From positions 1,364,001 through 1,428,000 of the forward strand of contig JAUTDP010000004.1 of NCBI GenBank assembly GCA_033439795.1: 64,000 bases of DNA. The letters run 5' to 3'. Position numbers and translations under genes: made by a program. The notes under the pieces were generated by a model, which worked only from the letters and a program-made list of their open reading frames with translations, had not been told where the DNA came from and searched no databases. Source of the DNA: Sordaria brevicollis. Its lineage: Eukaryota > Ascomycota > Sordariomycetes > Sordariales > Sordariaceae. This document shows positions 50,872 to 60,969 of the stretch, in pieces (within the stretch, counting starts at the first letter, position 1; each line of letters begins with the position of its first letter).

Positions 50872-53474
50872 CTTTTATTTTAATAAACGGGTAAAAACTT
50901 TCGAAAAGAAATTCGCTTATACGAATTAAATTAAATTCGTCCGAAGAATAGTAATTTAAGTAATTAATTATATTTAAATAAAACGAATAAAAAGTCGATT
51001 ATTTATTAATAAATTAGAAAATAATACCGCTAAAATTAAATAAACGGAGGAATAACTATTAACGGAGAACTTTATAGCGATTATAATAAAACCGCTTTCG
51101 GTAATAGGTATACCCGCTTAATTATTATAACCGCCGGAACCTTTAACCTTTAACTAAAAAGTATAATTAGAAGACGCTACGAAGAGAAAATAAATATCGC
51201 GTTATAATTATTAATTAATAATAATAGTAATTAAATTAAATCGATAATATAAATTTATAATTACTAATTTCAACCCGAAATTTAATAATATTATAATAAA
51301 ATGGTATATAATCGGTTAAAAAAAAAAGAAGCGGAAGAAAATTTAACCTTCGGAAGACGATAAAGATTATTATTTATTAATGAAAATAAAGAATTCCCTC
51401 TTCGTTTAAATAAAAACGGAAATAATCGGCCTTAAAGTTTTCCTTTTCTAAAGGAGAATTTCCGATATCGATACCCTTATTTATTCGTATAAATTAGGAT
51501 AGGAAACGTTTTACTATATTACGTTCGAATATTTCTGGATAATAAATATATAATTCGTAATAATTAATTAGCTATAAATATAAAAATAATTCTAAATTTA
51601 TTTAAATAATAGAATTAAGGCCGAAAAAATCCTATTATAAGTATTTCGGTTAGGACGATTAAATGAATATTATTTAGTAATCGAATTAAAAGAAGAACGG
51701 CGAAACGAATTCGCTCGCTATTTTTAATTTTCTTTTCTTCTTTTTCTTTTATTTTTATTTATTAATATATTAGAACGAAGATGGGGAGGGATTTCTATTT
51801 AATTAAGAATTTATTGGGCTATAAAAGTAATAATTTATTTAATTATTATTTCTTTTTATAATTAATTAAAGCCTTTAATATTTTATTATTATCGGCGAAT
51901 AAACGGTTTTATTCGTCGAATTAACGAATATATTAACGTATAATATTAATTACGAATTAACGTTAAGCGAATTAATTATTATTAATAGGAACGGGATTAG
52001 TAGGACGAATAACCGGCGAATTAATTTCTATTAGGGAATTATTACGGGAAGGTATATAAATATTATTATTATTCGGGGGAATTCTATTACTATTATTATA
52101 AAGTAAATTACTACTATTATTATAGGGCAAACTATTATTATTATTATAGGGGATATTATTTAAAGGAATACGACCGCCGATTAAATTATCTTTATTAGAA
52201 AGGAGGAATTCGTAATAGCCTTTTTAGAAATAATCGTTAATCGATTATTTTTTATAGTAAATAAATTATTTAAGGGTATTAGTAAAGCCGTCGTTAATAA
52301 GGCGAAAGTAAATTACGCTAGTGAATTCTTTAGCGATAATACGGAGGCGGATAAAATAATCGCGGAATTCGTTATTAATCGGGTCTTTAATAACGATTTT
52401 ATTTTAAAAAGTATTATAAAAATCGTAAAAGCCGCGAAACGTATTAATTATATAACGTAAAACCACTAAGGTATATTAAATAATTTAATTGAATTTATTT
52501 AAAAATGAATTAAAATAAGAAACGTTAATAATATAAAAGATAATAATTTATTTAAATAATTAAAAATATAATAAATTAATTTAATAACGGCTTTTATATA
52601 AATATTATAATTTAAAATAAATATAAAAGTAAAAAAAGCTTTAATTAATTAGAGGGTATAAGCGAAATACGGGGGAATATAAATATAGTTTCGGAGAAAT
52701 TAATATAAGGATAGAACGTAATAGAAGGAGGATTTACCCTTTCTCTAATATATAGAAGAATTTATTATTAATAAAAAATTTAATAATATATTCGAAATTA
52801 ATTTTAATATCGGTATTAACCATATTAAATATAAGGGTTAGCGAAGGAAAGTAAAAGGGAAACGAATTCTCGCCTTCGTCCTTATTAGAAATTTCTATTA
52901 TTTTACGGAATGCTTTAGTATATTTTTAACGGGGAGTAATTATTTCAAATCCATTATTATTATTATTAAAAGAAAGAAAAATTTAAAAAGGCCCGGGGGA
53001 TAAAGGGTTTTTATATTTAAAGGAAAGAAATCTTTATATTAATATAAACCGTAATAGAGACGTAGTTATAATAAGGAGAAAAAGAGGATAAAAGGAATAA
53101 AGGAAAATTTAACGGTTAAGAAATTTAATAATAATTAAAAGGGTAAATAAACGGAGGAATAAAAGGCGGAAAATAATAGTAAATAAAGAATAGGACGGCG
53201 GATTAAGAAAGCGGAGCGGTCTAATATTTTAATATAATAATAAATAGAAAGGATAAAACGGATATTAATTGCGTTAGCGGTAGGTATATATTATAATTAT
53301 AGAACGTTAAAAAAGTAGCGCGGATAAGTCCGCGCCGGGAAATATAGCCGGGGTTTTTATCCGGGGCGCTTAACGCTTACGGTTTTATCCTACGGGGAAT
53401 TAGAAATAGACCCTATACTATATTAGCGCTATAGATTTAGCTAGGGAATAAGACTTTTACTTACTTACTTACTT
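50872..53474 (+). mobile_element. LINE copy H, part 2 of 2 (ORF2 C-terminus to 3' end)
   Basis: This continues H after copy I. ORF2 ends near 51725, and the 3' region follows, with the helical reading frame at about 52205-52460. The structured end is followed by five TTAC units (53457-53476, the last overlapping the TSD). This is the longest tail seen and shows that the element ends in a short tandem repeat, not poly-A. Confidence 0.88.
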
Positions 53475-53476
53475 AC
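53457..53476 (+). repeat. TTAC x5 tail of the LINE
   Basis: Five TTAC tetramers end copy H. Other copies end in one to two units (CTTACTTA). LINEs without poly-A often carry such short 3' repeats, formed when reverse transcription begins. Confidence 0.85.
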
Positions 53477-53488
53477 TCCTTTATATTT
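53475..53488. repeat. Third copy of the D/H target sequence
   Basis: ACTCCTTTATATTT (the first 13 bases as at 8211 and 36181), after which the minus-strand copy C resumes. Confidence 0.8.
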
Positions 53489-53880
53489 CGCTTATATTTT
53501 TTAATTAATTAAAGCCCTTTTCGCCTTTTTAATTATTTTAAATTATAATATTTATATAAAAGTTATTATTAAATCGATTTACTATATCCCTAATTACCCG
53601 AATAAATTATTATCCTTTATATCGTTAACGTTTTTTATTTTAATTCGTTTTTAAATAAATTTAATTAAATTATTTAATATATTTTAACGATTTTATATTA
53701 TATAATCGATACGTTTCGCGGCTTCTATAATTTCTATAATACTTTTTAAAAGAAGGTCGTTATTAAAGATTTAATTAATAACGAATTTTATAATTATTTT
53801 ATCCGTTTTTATATCGTTATTAAAAAGTTTATTAACGTAATTCGCCTTCGCCTTATTAACGACGGCTTTATTAATATTAT
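53488..53880 (-). mobile_element. LINE copy C, 5'-truncated end
   Basis: The remainder of copy C, in the 3' region of the element (decayed relative of the frame at 27952-28197, read on the minus strand). It ends at TATTAATATTAT where it meets unique sequence, so C is truncated to about 1.2 kb. Confidence 0.8.
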
Positions 53881-54083
53881 TATAGGGTTAATACCCGTAG
53901 TTAAATCTAACTGGCACTACTAGTCGTACCGCCAATCGCGGTCCTTACCGCTACGGTAAGCGGAGTAGCCCGTGCCCGGTCTTCAAAAGGATAACTAATT
54001 AATACCGCCTAAAAAGCGCCTCCCTTCCTCCCTTTTCCCCTTCGTAGAACTTTATCGATTCGTTAAGACCTAATATTTATATT
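53881..54083. other. Unmutated unique island between LINE copies
   Basis: About 200 bp with normal base use (CA and TG present, GC-rich), unrelated to the LINE. It contains a perfect palindrome CTTACCG-cta-CGGTAAG at 53944-53960 and a pyrimidine-rich run near 54025-54050. No reading frame or RNA gene was recognised. It may be what is left of the pre-insertion chromosome; being short and single copy, it would not be a RIP target. Confidence 0.6.
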
Positions 54084-54624
54084 AAGTAAGATTCTTATTC
54101 CCTAGTTAAATTTATAGCGCTAATATAATATAGGGTTTATCTCCAATTCCCCGTAGGATAAAACCGTAAGCGTTAAACGCCCCGGATAAAAACCCCGGTT
54201 ATATTTCCCGGCGCGGACCTATCCGCGCTACTTTTTCGGCGTTTTACAATCGCGGTATATATTTACCGCTAACGTAATTAATATCCGTCTTATCCCTTCT
54301 ATTTACCGTTATATTAAAATATTAAATTATTTTGCCTTTTTAATTTACTGTCCTATTTTTTATTTATTACCGCTTTCCGTTTTCTATTCCTCCGCTTATT
54401 TACCTTTTTAACCGCTATTAAACTTTTTAATTATTAAATTTTCCTTTATTCTTTTTATTCTTTTCTTCCTTTTATTATAATTACGTTTTTATTACGGTTT
54501 ATATTAATATAAGGATTTCCCTCCTTTAAATATAAAAACCCCCTATCCCTTAAATTTTTTTAAATTTTTCTTTCTTTTAATAATAATAATCGATTCGAAA
54601 TAGCTATTCTTTATTAAAAATGTA
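54084..54624 (-). mobile_element. LINE copy K, 3' part (minus strand)
   Basis: This starts with TAAGTAAGATTCTTATTCCC, the reverse complement of the element 3' end, with the hairpin block (GGCGCGGACCTATCCGCGC near 54209). It is interrupted after AAAATGTA by a non-LINE insertion (54625-55649) and resumes at 55650. Only the 3' region of the element is present in the window. Confidence 0.85.
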
Positions 54625-54716
54625 CGAGGGCTGCCGCCCCCGTACCCTCGCAAAATTTGCCATCGGCAAATTTTATACAGGTGGGCAGAAACTTACTTGA
54701 AGCGGAGCTCAACATT

Positions 54717-55005
54717 TAATTCTTCTATTTTTTATTATATTTTTAATATAGTTTTTTTTTTCAAATATTTTTTTTAGTTATTTAATTATTTATCCATTTA
54801 ATTATTTCTTTATTTATTTAATTTCTTACTTATTTACTCATTATTCTTTTTTTAACATATTCTTATTCAATTATAAATCGTTTCTTATTCTTTTATTATT
54901 ATTTATTTATTTATTATAATTTATTTATTAATTATTATTTATTTATCTATTATTATATATTAATTATTTTTTATTTACTATTTAAATATAATTAAAAAGA
55001 TTTTA
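54717..55005. other. T-rich low-complexity stretch, no gene seen
   Basis: The interior of the insertion, made of TTTATTTATTT-like sequence. No frame, motif or recognisable repeat unit was found. An A5 run at 54994-54998 is a T5 on the minus strand and could act as a Pol III terminator for the tRNA-like sequence to its right. Confidence 0.5.
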
Positions 55006-55010
55006 TTTTT

Positions 55011-55085
55011 ACTCCGGCTGGGAATCGAACCGTCGGCTACTATATATATATTATAACCGTACATTTACTAAATTAGCTACGACGT
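55011..55085 (-). tRNA. tRNA-like remnant (possible pseudo-tRNA)
   Basis: On the minus strand an A-box-like TAGCTAATTTAGT is followed by TACGGTTATAA and then a perfect B box GGTTCGATTCC and CAGCCGGAGT. A T5 terminator lies about 12 bases downstream. The anticodon-like loop suggests Ile (TAT), but the 3' half of the anticodon stem is replaced by TATATATA. The T stem does not pair (GACGG against CCCAG), and only about 5 of 7 acceptor pairs form. It is therefore a decayed tRNA or a tRNA-derived Pol III promoter such as a SINE head, and not a working tRNA. Confidence 0.4.
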
Positions 55086-55119
55086 TTAATTTAGAAAATA
55101 AATCCTTTTTTTTTTATTA

Positions 55120-55430
55120 TATACCTATCCGTCGGATTTTTTTAAAGCCGTTTTTCTCAGCAAGCAAGTAAATTACGGTCACGTGAGTAGTACCAAACTA
55201 CTCGCCTCAACTTACTCATTATTTTAGTTCCATTTTCTTATAGATAATTTTATTCTTATCGATAAGCTTTTCAGATTTTTTTTTTATATATCCGTCAAAT
55301 TTTTTCAAAGCCATTTTTCTCGGCCGGCAGGCTAGCTACGGTCACGTGAGTGGTACCATTGTACTCGTCTTAGCTTAATCATCATTTTAGTACCCACTTT
55401 ATCTTAATCGGACCCACTTTAGAATATTAA
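55120..55430 (+). repeat. 163-bp tandem duplication with CACGTG boxes
   Basis: Two similar units: TCCGTC starts at 55128 and again at 55291. Each has T-rich sequence, ATCCGTCRRATTTTTT, AAAGCCRTTTTTCTC, then GGTCACGTGAGTRGTACCA and TACTCG. A third relative is at 63168 inside another insertion. The copies keep CA/TG, so they have not been RIP-mutated, in line with their short length. Confidence 0.75.
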
Positions 55431-55628
55431 GCCTCGTCCAATCCTTAGCGCTTTGGCAAAGGTTTATTCCAGCCAATTCCAACTCGAGAATTTTTTTTCG
55501 ACAGGGATTGTGGCCTCGGGTAGACGGGTAAACCTCGGGAAGATTTACAGGGATTATTGCAGGGGGGTCACCGTATTATAGAAGAAGTTACGCTCAACGC
55601 TTTACTCCGTGTTTTTTCAACACTTCTC
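55431..55628. other. GC-normal segment of the insertion, no gene recognised
   Basis: Unmutated sequence with a purine-rich GGGATTGTGGCCTCGGG stretch (near 55505) and short inverted bits (GTGTTTTTTCAACAC, 55609-55623) next to the right inverted repeat. A plus-strand frame opens at 55557 but runs across the junction into the antisense of K, so it is not a gene. Confidence 0.5.
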
Positions 55629-55649
55629 AATGTTGAAGCTCCGCTTCAA

Positions 55650-56584
55650 ATTAAAACGCTCCGTAAAATAATAAAAACCTTTAAAAAAAATAAAGGCGAA
55701 AATTCGTCTCCCCCTTATCCTCCTTTACTAATCTTTATATTTAATATAATTAATACTAATATTAAAATTAATTTCGAACGTATTATTAAATTCCTTATTA
55801 ATAATAAATTCTTCTATATATTAGAAAAAAGGTAAATCCTCCCTCCGCTATATTCTATCCTTATATTAATTTCTCCGAAGCCGTATCTATACTCCCCCGT
55901 ATTTCGTTTATACCTTCTAATTAATTAAGGCCCTTTTTACCTTTACGTCCGTCCCGGGTTATAATATTTATATAAAAACCGTTGCTAAATCGACCTATTA
56001 TATCCCTAACTACCCGAATAAATTACTATCTTTTATATTATTAACGTTTTTTATTCTAATTTATTTTTAAATAAATTTAATTAAATTACCCAATATACTT
56101 TAATAATTTTATATTATATAATTAATACGCTTTACGGCTTTTATAATCTCTATAATACCTTTTAAAATAAAATCGTTATTAAAGACCCAATTAATAGCAA
56201 ATTCCGTAATTATTTTATCCGCCTCCGTATTATCGTTAAAAAATTTACCGGCGCGATCCGCCCTCGCCTTATTAACGACAGCTTTATTAATACCCTTAAA
56301 TAACTTATTCGCTATAAAAAGTAGTCGGTTAATAATTACTTCTAAAAAAACTATCGCAAACTCCTCCTTTCTAATAAAAATAATTTAATCGGTGGTTATA
56401 TTCCTTTGGGTAATATCCCCTATAATAATAATAGTAATTTACCCTATAATAGTAATAATAATTTACTTCGTAGTAATAATAATAAAATTCCCCAAAATAG
56501 TAGCGGTATTTATATACCTTCCTATAATAATTCCTTAATAAAAATTAATTTACCAGTTATTCATCCTACCGGTCCTATTCCTAC
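55650..56584 (-). mobile_element. LINE copy K, continued (3' region)
   Basis: K resumes with ATTAAAACGCTCCG, joining 54624 directly when compared with C (7965). It includes the minus-strand counterpart of the helical frame and of the TAT-triplet tract (about 56415-56500). It is cut at 56584 by copy L and presumably continues beyond the right edge. Confidence 0.82.
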
Positions 56585-59500
56585 TAAGTAAGATTCTTAT
56601 TCCTTAATTAAATTTATAGCGCCAATATAGTATAGGGTCTATTTCCGATTCTCCGTAGGATAAAACTATAGGCGTTAAGCGCCCCGGATAAAAACCCCGG
56701 CTATATTTCCCGGCGCGGACCTATTTGCGCCGCTTCTTCGGCGTTTTACGATTGCGGTATATACCCACCGCTAATACAATTAATATCTATTTTATCCTTT
56801 TTATTTATTATTATATTAAAATATTAAACCGTTCCGCCTTTTTAATTCGCTATCCTATCTTTTATTTATTACCGCCTTCCGCTTTCTACTCCCCCGCCCG
56901 TTTACCCTTTTAACCGTTATTAAATTTCCTAATTATTAAATTTTCTTTTATTCTTTTTATCTTTTTCTTCCCTTTATTATAGTTATATTTCTATTATAAT
57001 TTATATTAACGTAAGGACTTCCCTCCCTTAAATATAAAAATTTTTTATCCTTTAAATCTTTTTAGGTTTTTTTTTCCTTTAATAATAATAATTAATTTAA
57101 AATAATTATTTTTTATTAGAAACGTATTAAGGCGTTCTATAAAATAATAGAGACTTCTAATAAAAATAAGGGCGAGAATTGGTTTCCCTTTCGCCTTCCT
57201 TTACCGACCCCTATATTTAATATAATTAATACCGATATTAAAATTAACTTCGAATATATTATTAAATTCTTTATTAATAATAAATTCTTTTATATATTAG
57301 AAAAAGGGTAAATCCTCCCTCCGTTACGTTTTATCCTTATATTAATTTCTCCGAAATTATATTTATACTCTCTTATATTTTATTTATACTTTTTAATTAA
57401 TTAAAGCCTTTTTTACATTTATATTTATCCTAAATTATAATATTTATATAAAGGCCGTTATTAAATCGATTTATTATATTCCTAATTATTTAAATAAGTT
57501 ATTATTCTCTATATTATTAACGTCTCTTATTTTAATTCGTTTTTAAATAAATTTAATTAAATTACCTAATATATTTTAGTAATTTCGTATTATATAGTCG
57601 ATACGCTTCGCGGCTTTTACGATTTTTATAATACTTTTTAAAATAAAGTTATTATTAAAAACCCGGTTAGTAGCGAATTTCGCGATTATTTTATCCGCTT
57701 CCGTATTATTATTAAGGAGTTTACCGGCGCGATTCGCCTTCGTTTTATTAATAACAGTTTTATCAGTACCTTTAAATAATTTATTCGCTATAAAAAGTAA
57801 TTGGTTAACGATTATTTTTAAAAAAATTATTACGAATTCTTCTTTTTTAATAAGGATAATTTAATCGGCGGTCGTATTCCTTTAAGTAATATCCCTTATA
57901 GTAGTAATAGTAATTTATTTTGTAATAGTAGCGGTAATTTATTTCGTAGCGGTAGTAGTAAAATTTTTTAGAGTAATAGCGGTATTTATATACTTTTCTA
58001 TAGTAATTTTCCGATAGAAATTAATTCATTGGCTATTTGTTTTATTAGTTCCGTTCCTATTAATAGTAATTAGTTCGCTTAGCGTTAATTCGTAATTAAT
58101 ATTATATATTAGTATATTCGTTAATTCGACGAATAAAACCGTTTATTCGTCGATAATAATAAAATATTAAAAGCTTTAGTTAATTATAAAAAGAAGTAAT
58201 AGTTAAATAAGTCGTTATTTTTACGGCCCGATAGATTTTTAATTAAATAGAAATCCTCCTTTATTTTCGTTTTAGTATATTAATGAATAAAAGTAAAAGA
58301 AAAGGAAGAAAAGAAGATTAAAAATAGCGAATAAATTCGTTTCGCTATTCCTCTTTTAATTCGATTATTAAGCGGTATTTATTTAATTATTTTAATTAAA
58401 ATATTTATAATAAGATTTTTTCGGCTTTAATTTTATTATTTAAATAAATTTAGAATTATTTTTACGTTTACGGCTAATTAATTATTATAAATTACGTATT
58501 TACTATCTAGAAATATTCGAACGTAATGTGGTAAAATATTTCCCGTCTTAATTTATATAAATAAATAGGGGTATTAATATTAAGGATTTTCCTTTAGAAA
58601 AGGAAGGCTTTAAGGTTAATTACCTCCGTTTTCGCTTAAACGAGGAGGGAATTTTTCGCTTTCGTTAATAGATAATAATTTTTACCGTTTTTTAAAAGTT
58701 GGGTTCTTTTCTACTTCTTCTTTTTTTAACCGATTATATACTATTTTATTATAATATTATTAAATTTTGGGTCGAGGTTAATAATTGTAAATTTATACCG
58801 TTAATTTAATTTAGTTATTATTATTATTAATTAATAGTTATAGCGCGATATTTATTTTCTTTTTATAGTATTTTTTAATTATATTTTTCGATTAAGGGCT
58901 AAAAGTTCTAGCGGTTATAATAATTAAGCGGGTACGCCTATTATTAGGGGCGGTCTTATTATAATCGTTATAAAATTTTCTATTAGTATTTATTCTTCCG
59001 CTTATTTAACTTTAGTAGTACTATTTTCCGGTTTATTAATAAATAGTCGATTTTTTATTCGTTTTATTTAAATATAATTAATTATTTAAACTATTATTCT
59101 TTAAATGAATTTAGCCTAATTTATACGGGCGAATTTCTCTTCGAAAATTTTTACCCGTTTATTAAGGTAGAGGTCGAATAGTAGGTAAAAAGTTTCTATT
59201 TTAAAGTTCTATATTAATATAATTTTATACGCCCCGGCGACGATTTTTAAATATTTAATTTAATATTTAATTAATTTAATTATTATCTTTTAGGGTTTAT
59301 TATATATTTTTATCGGTTAATAAAAAGTTAAAGCTTTATATATAATTATACTTCGAATATATTTAGTATAAATTTCCTTCGTACGAATAAAGGAGTAATT
59401 TTAAGTTTTTGCGGTTAACCGGGTTAGTATATTTATTTGAGTTTTTACTTTTTTTTTAATAATTTTTATATGGGTTCGATAATTGAATTTGCGGTTTAAT

Positions 59501-60747
59501 TAAACGTTTAGGAATTTTATTAATTCCGTTGGTCGAAATATAATATCTTCGAATTAGAGAATTTCCATTTTTAATACCTTCGTCCGTATAAAATATATTA
59601 ATTCCGTTTTATTCGTTTCGAATTTTATATTTTTTTCCCTTATTTATTCGGAATAAATTTCCTATATTATTTAAAGTATTTTATAATTCTCTTCGGTAAT
59701 TTTTACTATAGTAACGATATTAATATCGTTAGCGAAGTCGATTATAATTATATTTTTAATTATAATTAATTTACGGTATAATAGAATAATAAAAAGGATA
59801 AAAAAAATTAAGGAGAGGGGGGAATTTTAGGGTATTCCGGTTTTTATAACGTAGGGAGCGGATATTTTATCGTCGAAAAAGAAGGAACTTCTTTATTTAT
59901 TAACGAAATTCGCTACCTATTTAAAAATTTATTATAGGAATTATATTTCTTATAAAGTATATAATAATTATTTATAATTAATTTTATCGAATACGCTTTT
60001 GAAATTAAAGAGTATTAGCAATATAACGGTTCCGAATTTTTAAACCGTATATATAATATTTATAATAATACGGATAGTAAATTTGGTTAAACGGTTTATT
60101 CGATTATTTATTTAGCCTTTTAATAGGAGGTTGAATTCTTTTACGGTTTGGGTAAATTTTTTAGTAACGAACGTTTCGAAGATTTTTCCAACGTTATTTA
60201 ATAGTAAAATTGGCTTCTATATGCCGGTTAGCTTTTATTATACGGCGGTTTTTTTTAATTTTTTAAAAACGATTACTTTCGCGTTTTTAAATTATTATAG
60301 GAAGTATTTAAAACGAAAATTCGCCGCTGCGAAAATGGTTATAATTTTTTAGAATAATTTTTTATAAATTTTTAGAAATTTATTCGAATATTAATCGACG
60401 CCCGGTATTTTATTCGGAGTTATCCGAAATAAGATTTTTTAAATATCCTTTTTAATAATTAATTCGTTAATAAATAATAAATTATTAATATTTAGAGGAA
60501 GGGTTTAATTAGGTAAATAATTTATAGGGACGTTTATTTTCGGGAAGAAACGTTTAGCGAAAATATTCGCTTTACCGTTATAATTTTCGATTTTTTTTAT
60601 TTCTTTATATTATTTAAAAGTTAGGAATTTAGGTAGGTTTATTAGTAAATAGTTTTAAATACGAGCTTATTTTTCGAAGGTTTAAAATTTATTTAAATTT
60701 TTCGATGCCTTTTCGACGCTTTTTCGTTATATTATTTATTAAATTTT
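56585..60747 (-). mobile_element. LINE copy L (minus strand), interrupted by a Gypsy element
   Basis: It begins with the reversed 3' terminus (AAGTAAGATTCTTATTCC). It includes the hairpin block near 56715, the 3' region, the end of ORF2 near 58323, and the RT domain with box FAND at 59725-59736. It stops at 60747 in the segment between endonuclease and RT, exactly where an LTR begins. The rest of L, and of K around it, is expected beyond the right edge. Confidence 0.85.
58323..60747 (-). pseudogene. LINE ORF2 of copy L, RT and C-terminus, decayed
   Basis: Minus-strand RT domain: box FAND at 59725-59736, PQGSPL-type region near 59820, thumb GAYK-type motif near 59240, C-terminal Cys/His motif near 58530-58590. 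The endonuclease half is missing because the Gypsy element cuts the frame. Confidence 0.8.
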
Positions 60748-60951
60748 TGTTACGATACCGATCTAGCAGAAGCTTGGAAAAGACGTATTATTATACGAAG
60801 GGGAGAAAATCGAGAGAGAGTAACGAAAACTCTACTCCCGGACTATATATATAAATAAAGTAGAGATATAATTGTGGGTACGATTGTACTCCGTTAGTAA
60901 TTCGGTGCTAAGACGCCTAGGGAGCGTTACCGATAATTTAGTGCCGTAATA
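60748..60951 (-). repeat. LTR (204 bp) of a Gypsy-type element
   Basis: Bounded by TGTTACG at 60748 and CGTAATA at 60951. The latter is the inverted complement of the former after one CA-to-TA RIP change, the expected TG...CA ends. It contains a TATATATA box near 60853-60862. A G-rich run adjoins it on the minus strand (AAAGCCGGGGGTAT, 60952-60965) and fits a polypurine tract, making this the 3' LTR of a minus-strand element. It interrupts LINE copy L. The other LTR would be beyond the window. Confidence 0.65.
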
Positions 60952-60969
60952 ATACCCCCGGCTTTAAAA

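Larger units (their letters stand above)
54625..55649. mobile_element. Helentron-like or MITE-like insertion in copy K
   Basis: About 1.0 kb that splits K between TGTA and TTAAAA with no clear TSD. A 20-bp inverted repeat occurs as TTGAAGCGGAGCTCAACATT at 54697-54716 and as its reverse complement with one added base at 55629-55649. The left copy is set in by about 70 bp, and outside it lie two hairpins: CGAGGG...CCCTCG at 54625-54650 and AAAATTTGCC-atc-GGCAAATTTT at 54652-54674. Asymmetric subterminal inverted repeats, a terminal hairpin and A/T insertion without TSD resemble non-autonomous Helentrons; a TIR transposon with a flanking insertion is the alternative. There is no transposase. The ends are not RIP-mutated. 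Confidence 0.55.

Noticed and set aside
53870..53892. TSD for copy C
   Set aside because: The match to 7432-7443 is imperfect, and B does not resume after C, so it was kept only as a possibility in the C entry.
55557..55835. 92-codon open frame
   Set aside because: It crosses the junction between the insertion and LINE copy K at 55649 and then reads antisense LINE sequence, so it is a chance fusion.
56406..56591. Asn/Ser-rich 61-codon frame
   Set aside because: Antisense of the triplet-rich tract of the LINE 3' region, ending across the K/L junction.
56725..56913. 62-codon open frame
   Set aside because: Antisense of the structured LINE 3' end in copy L; no coding features.
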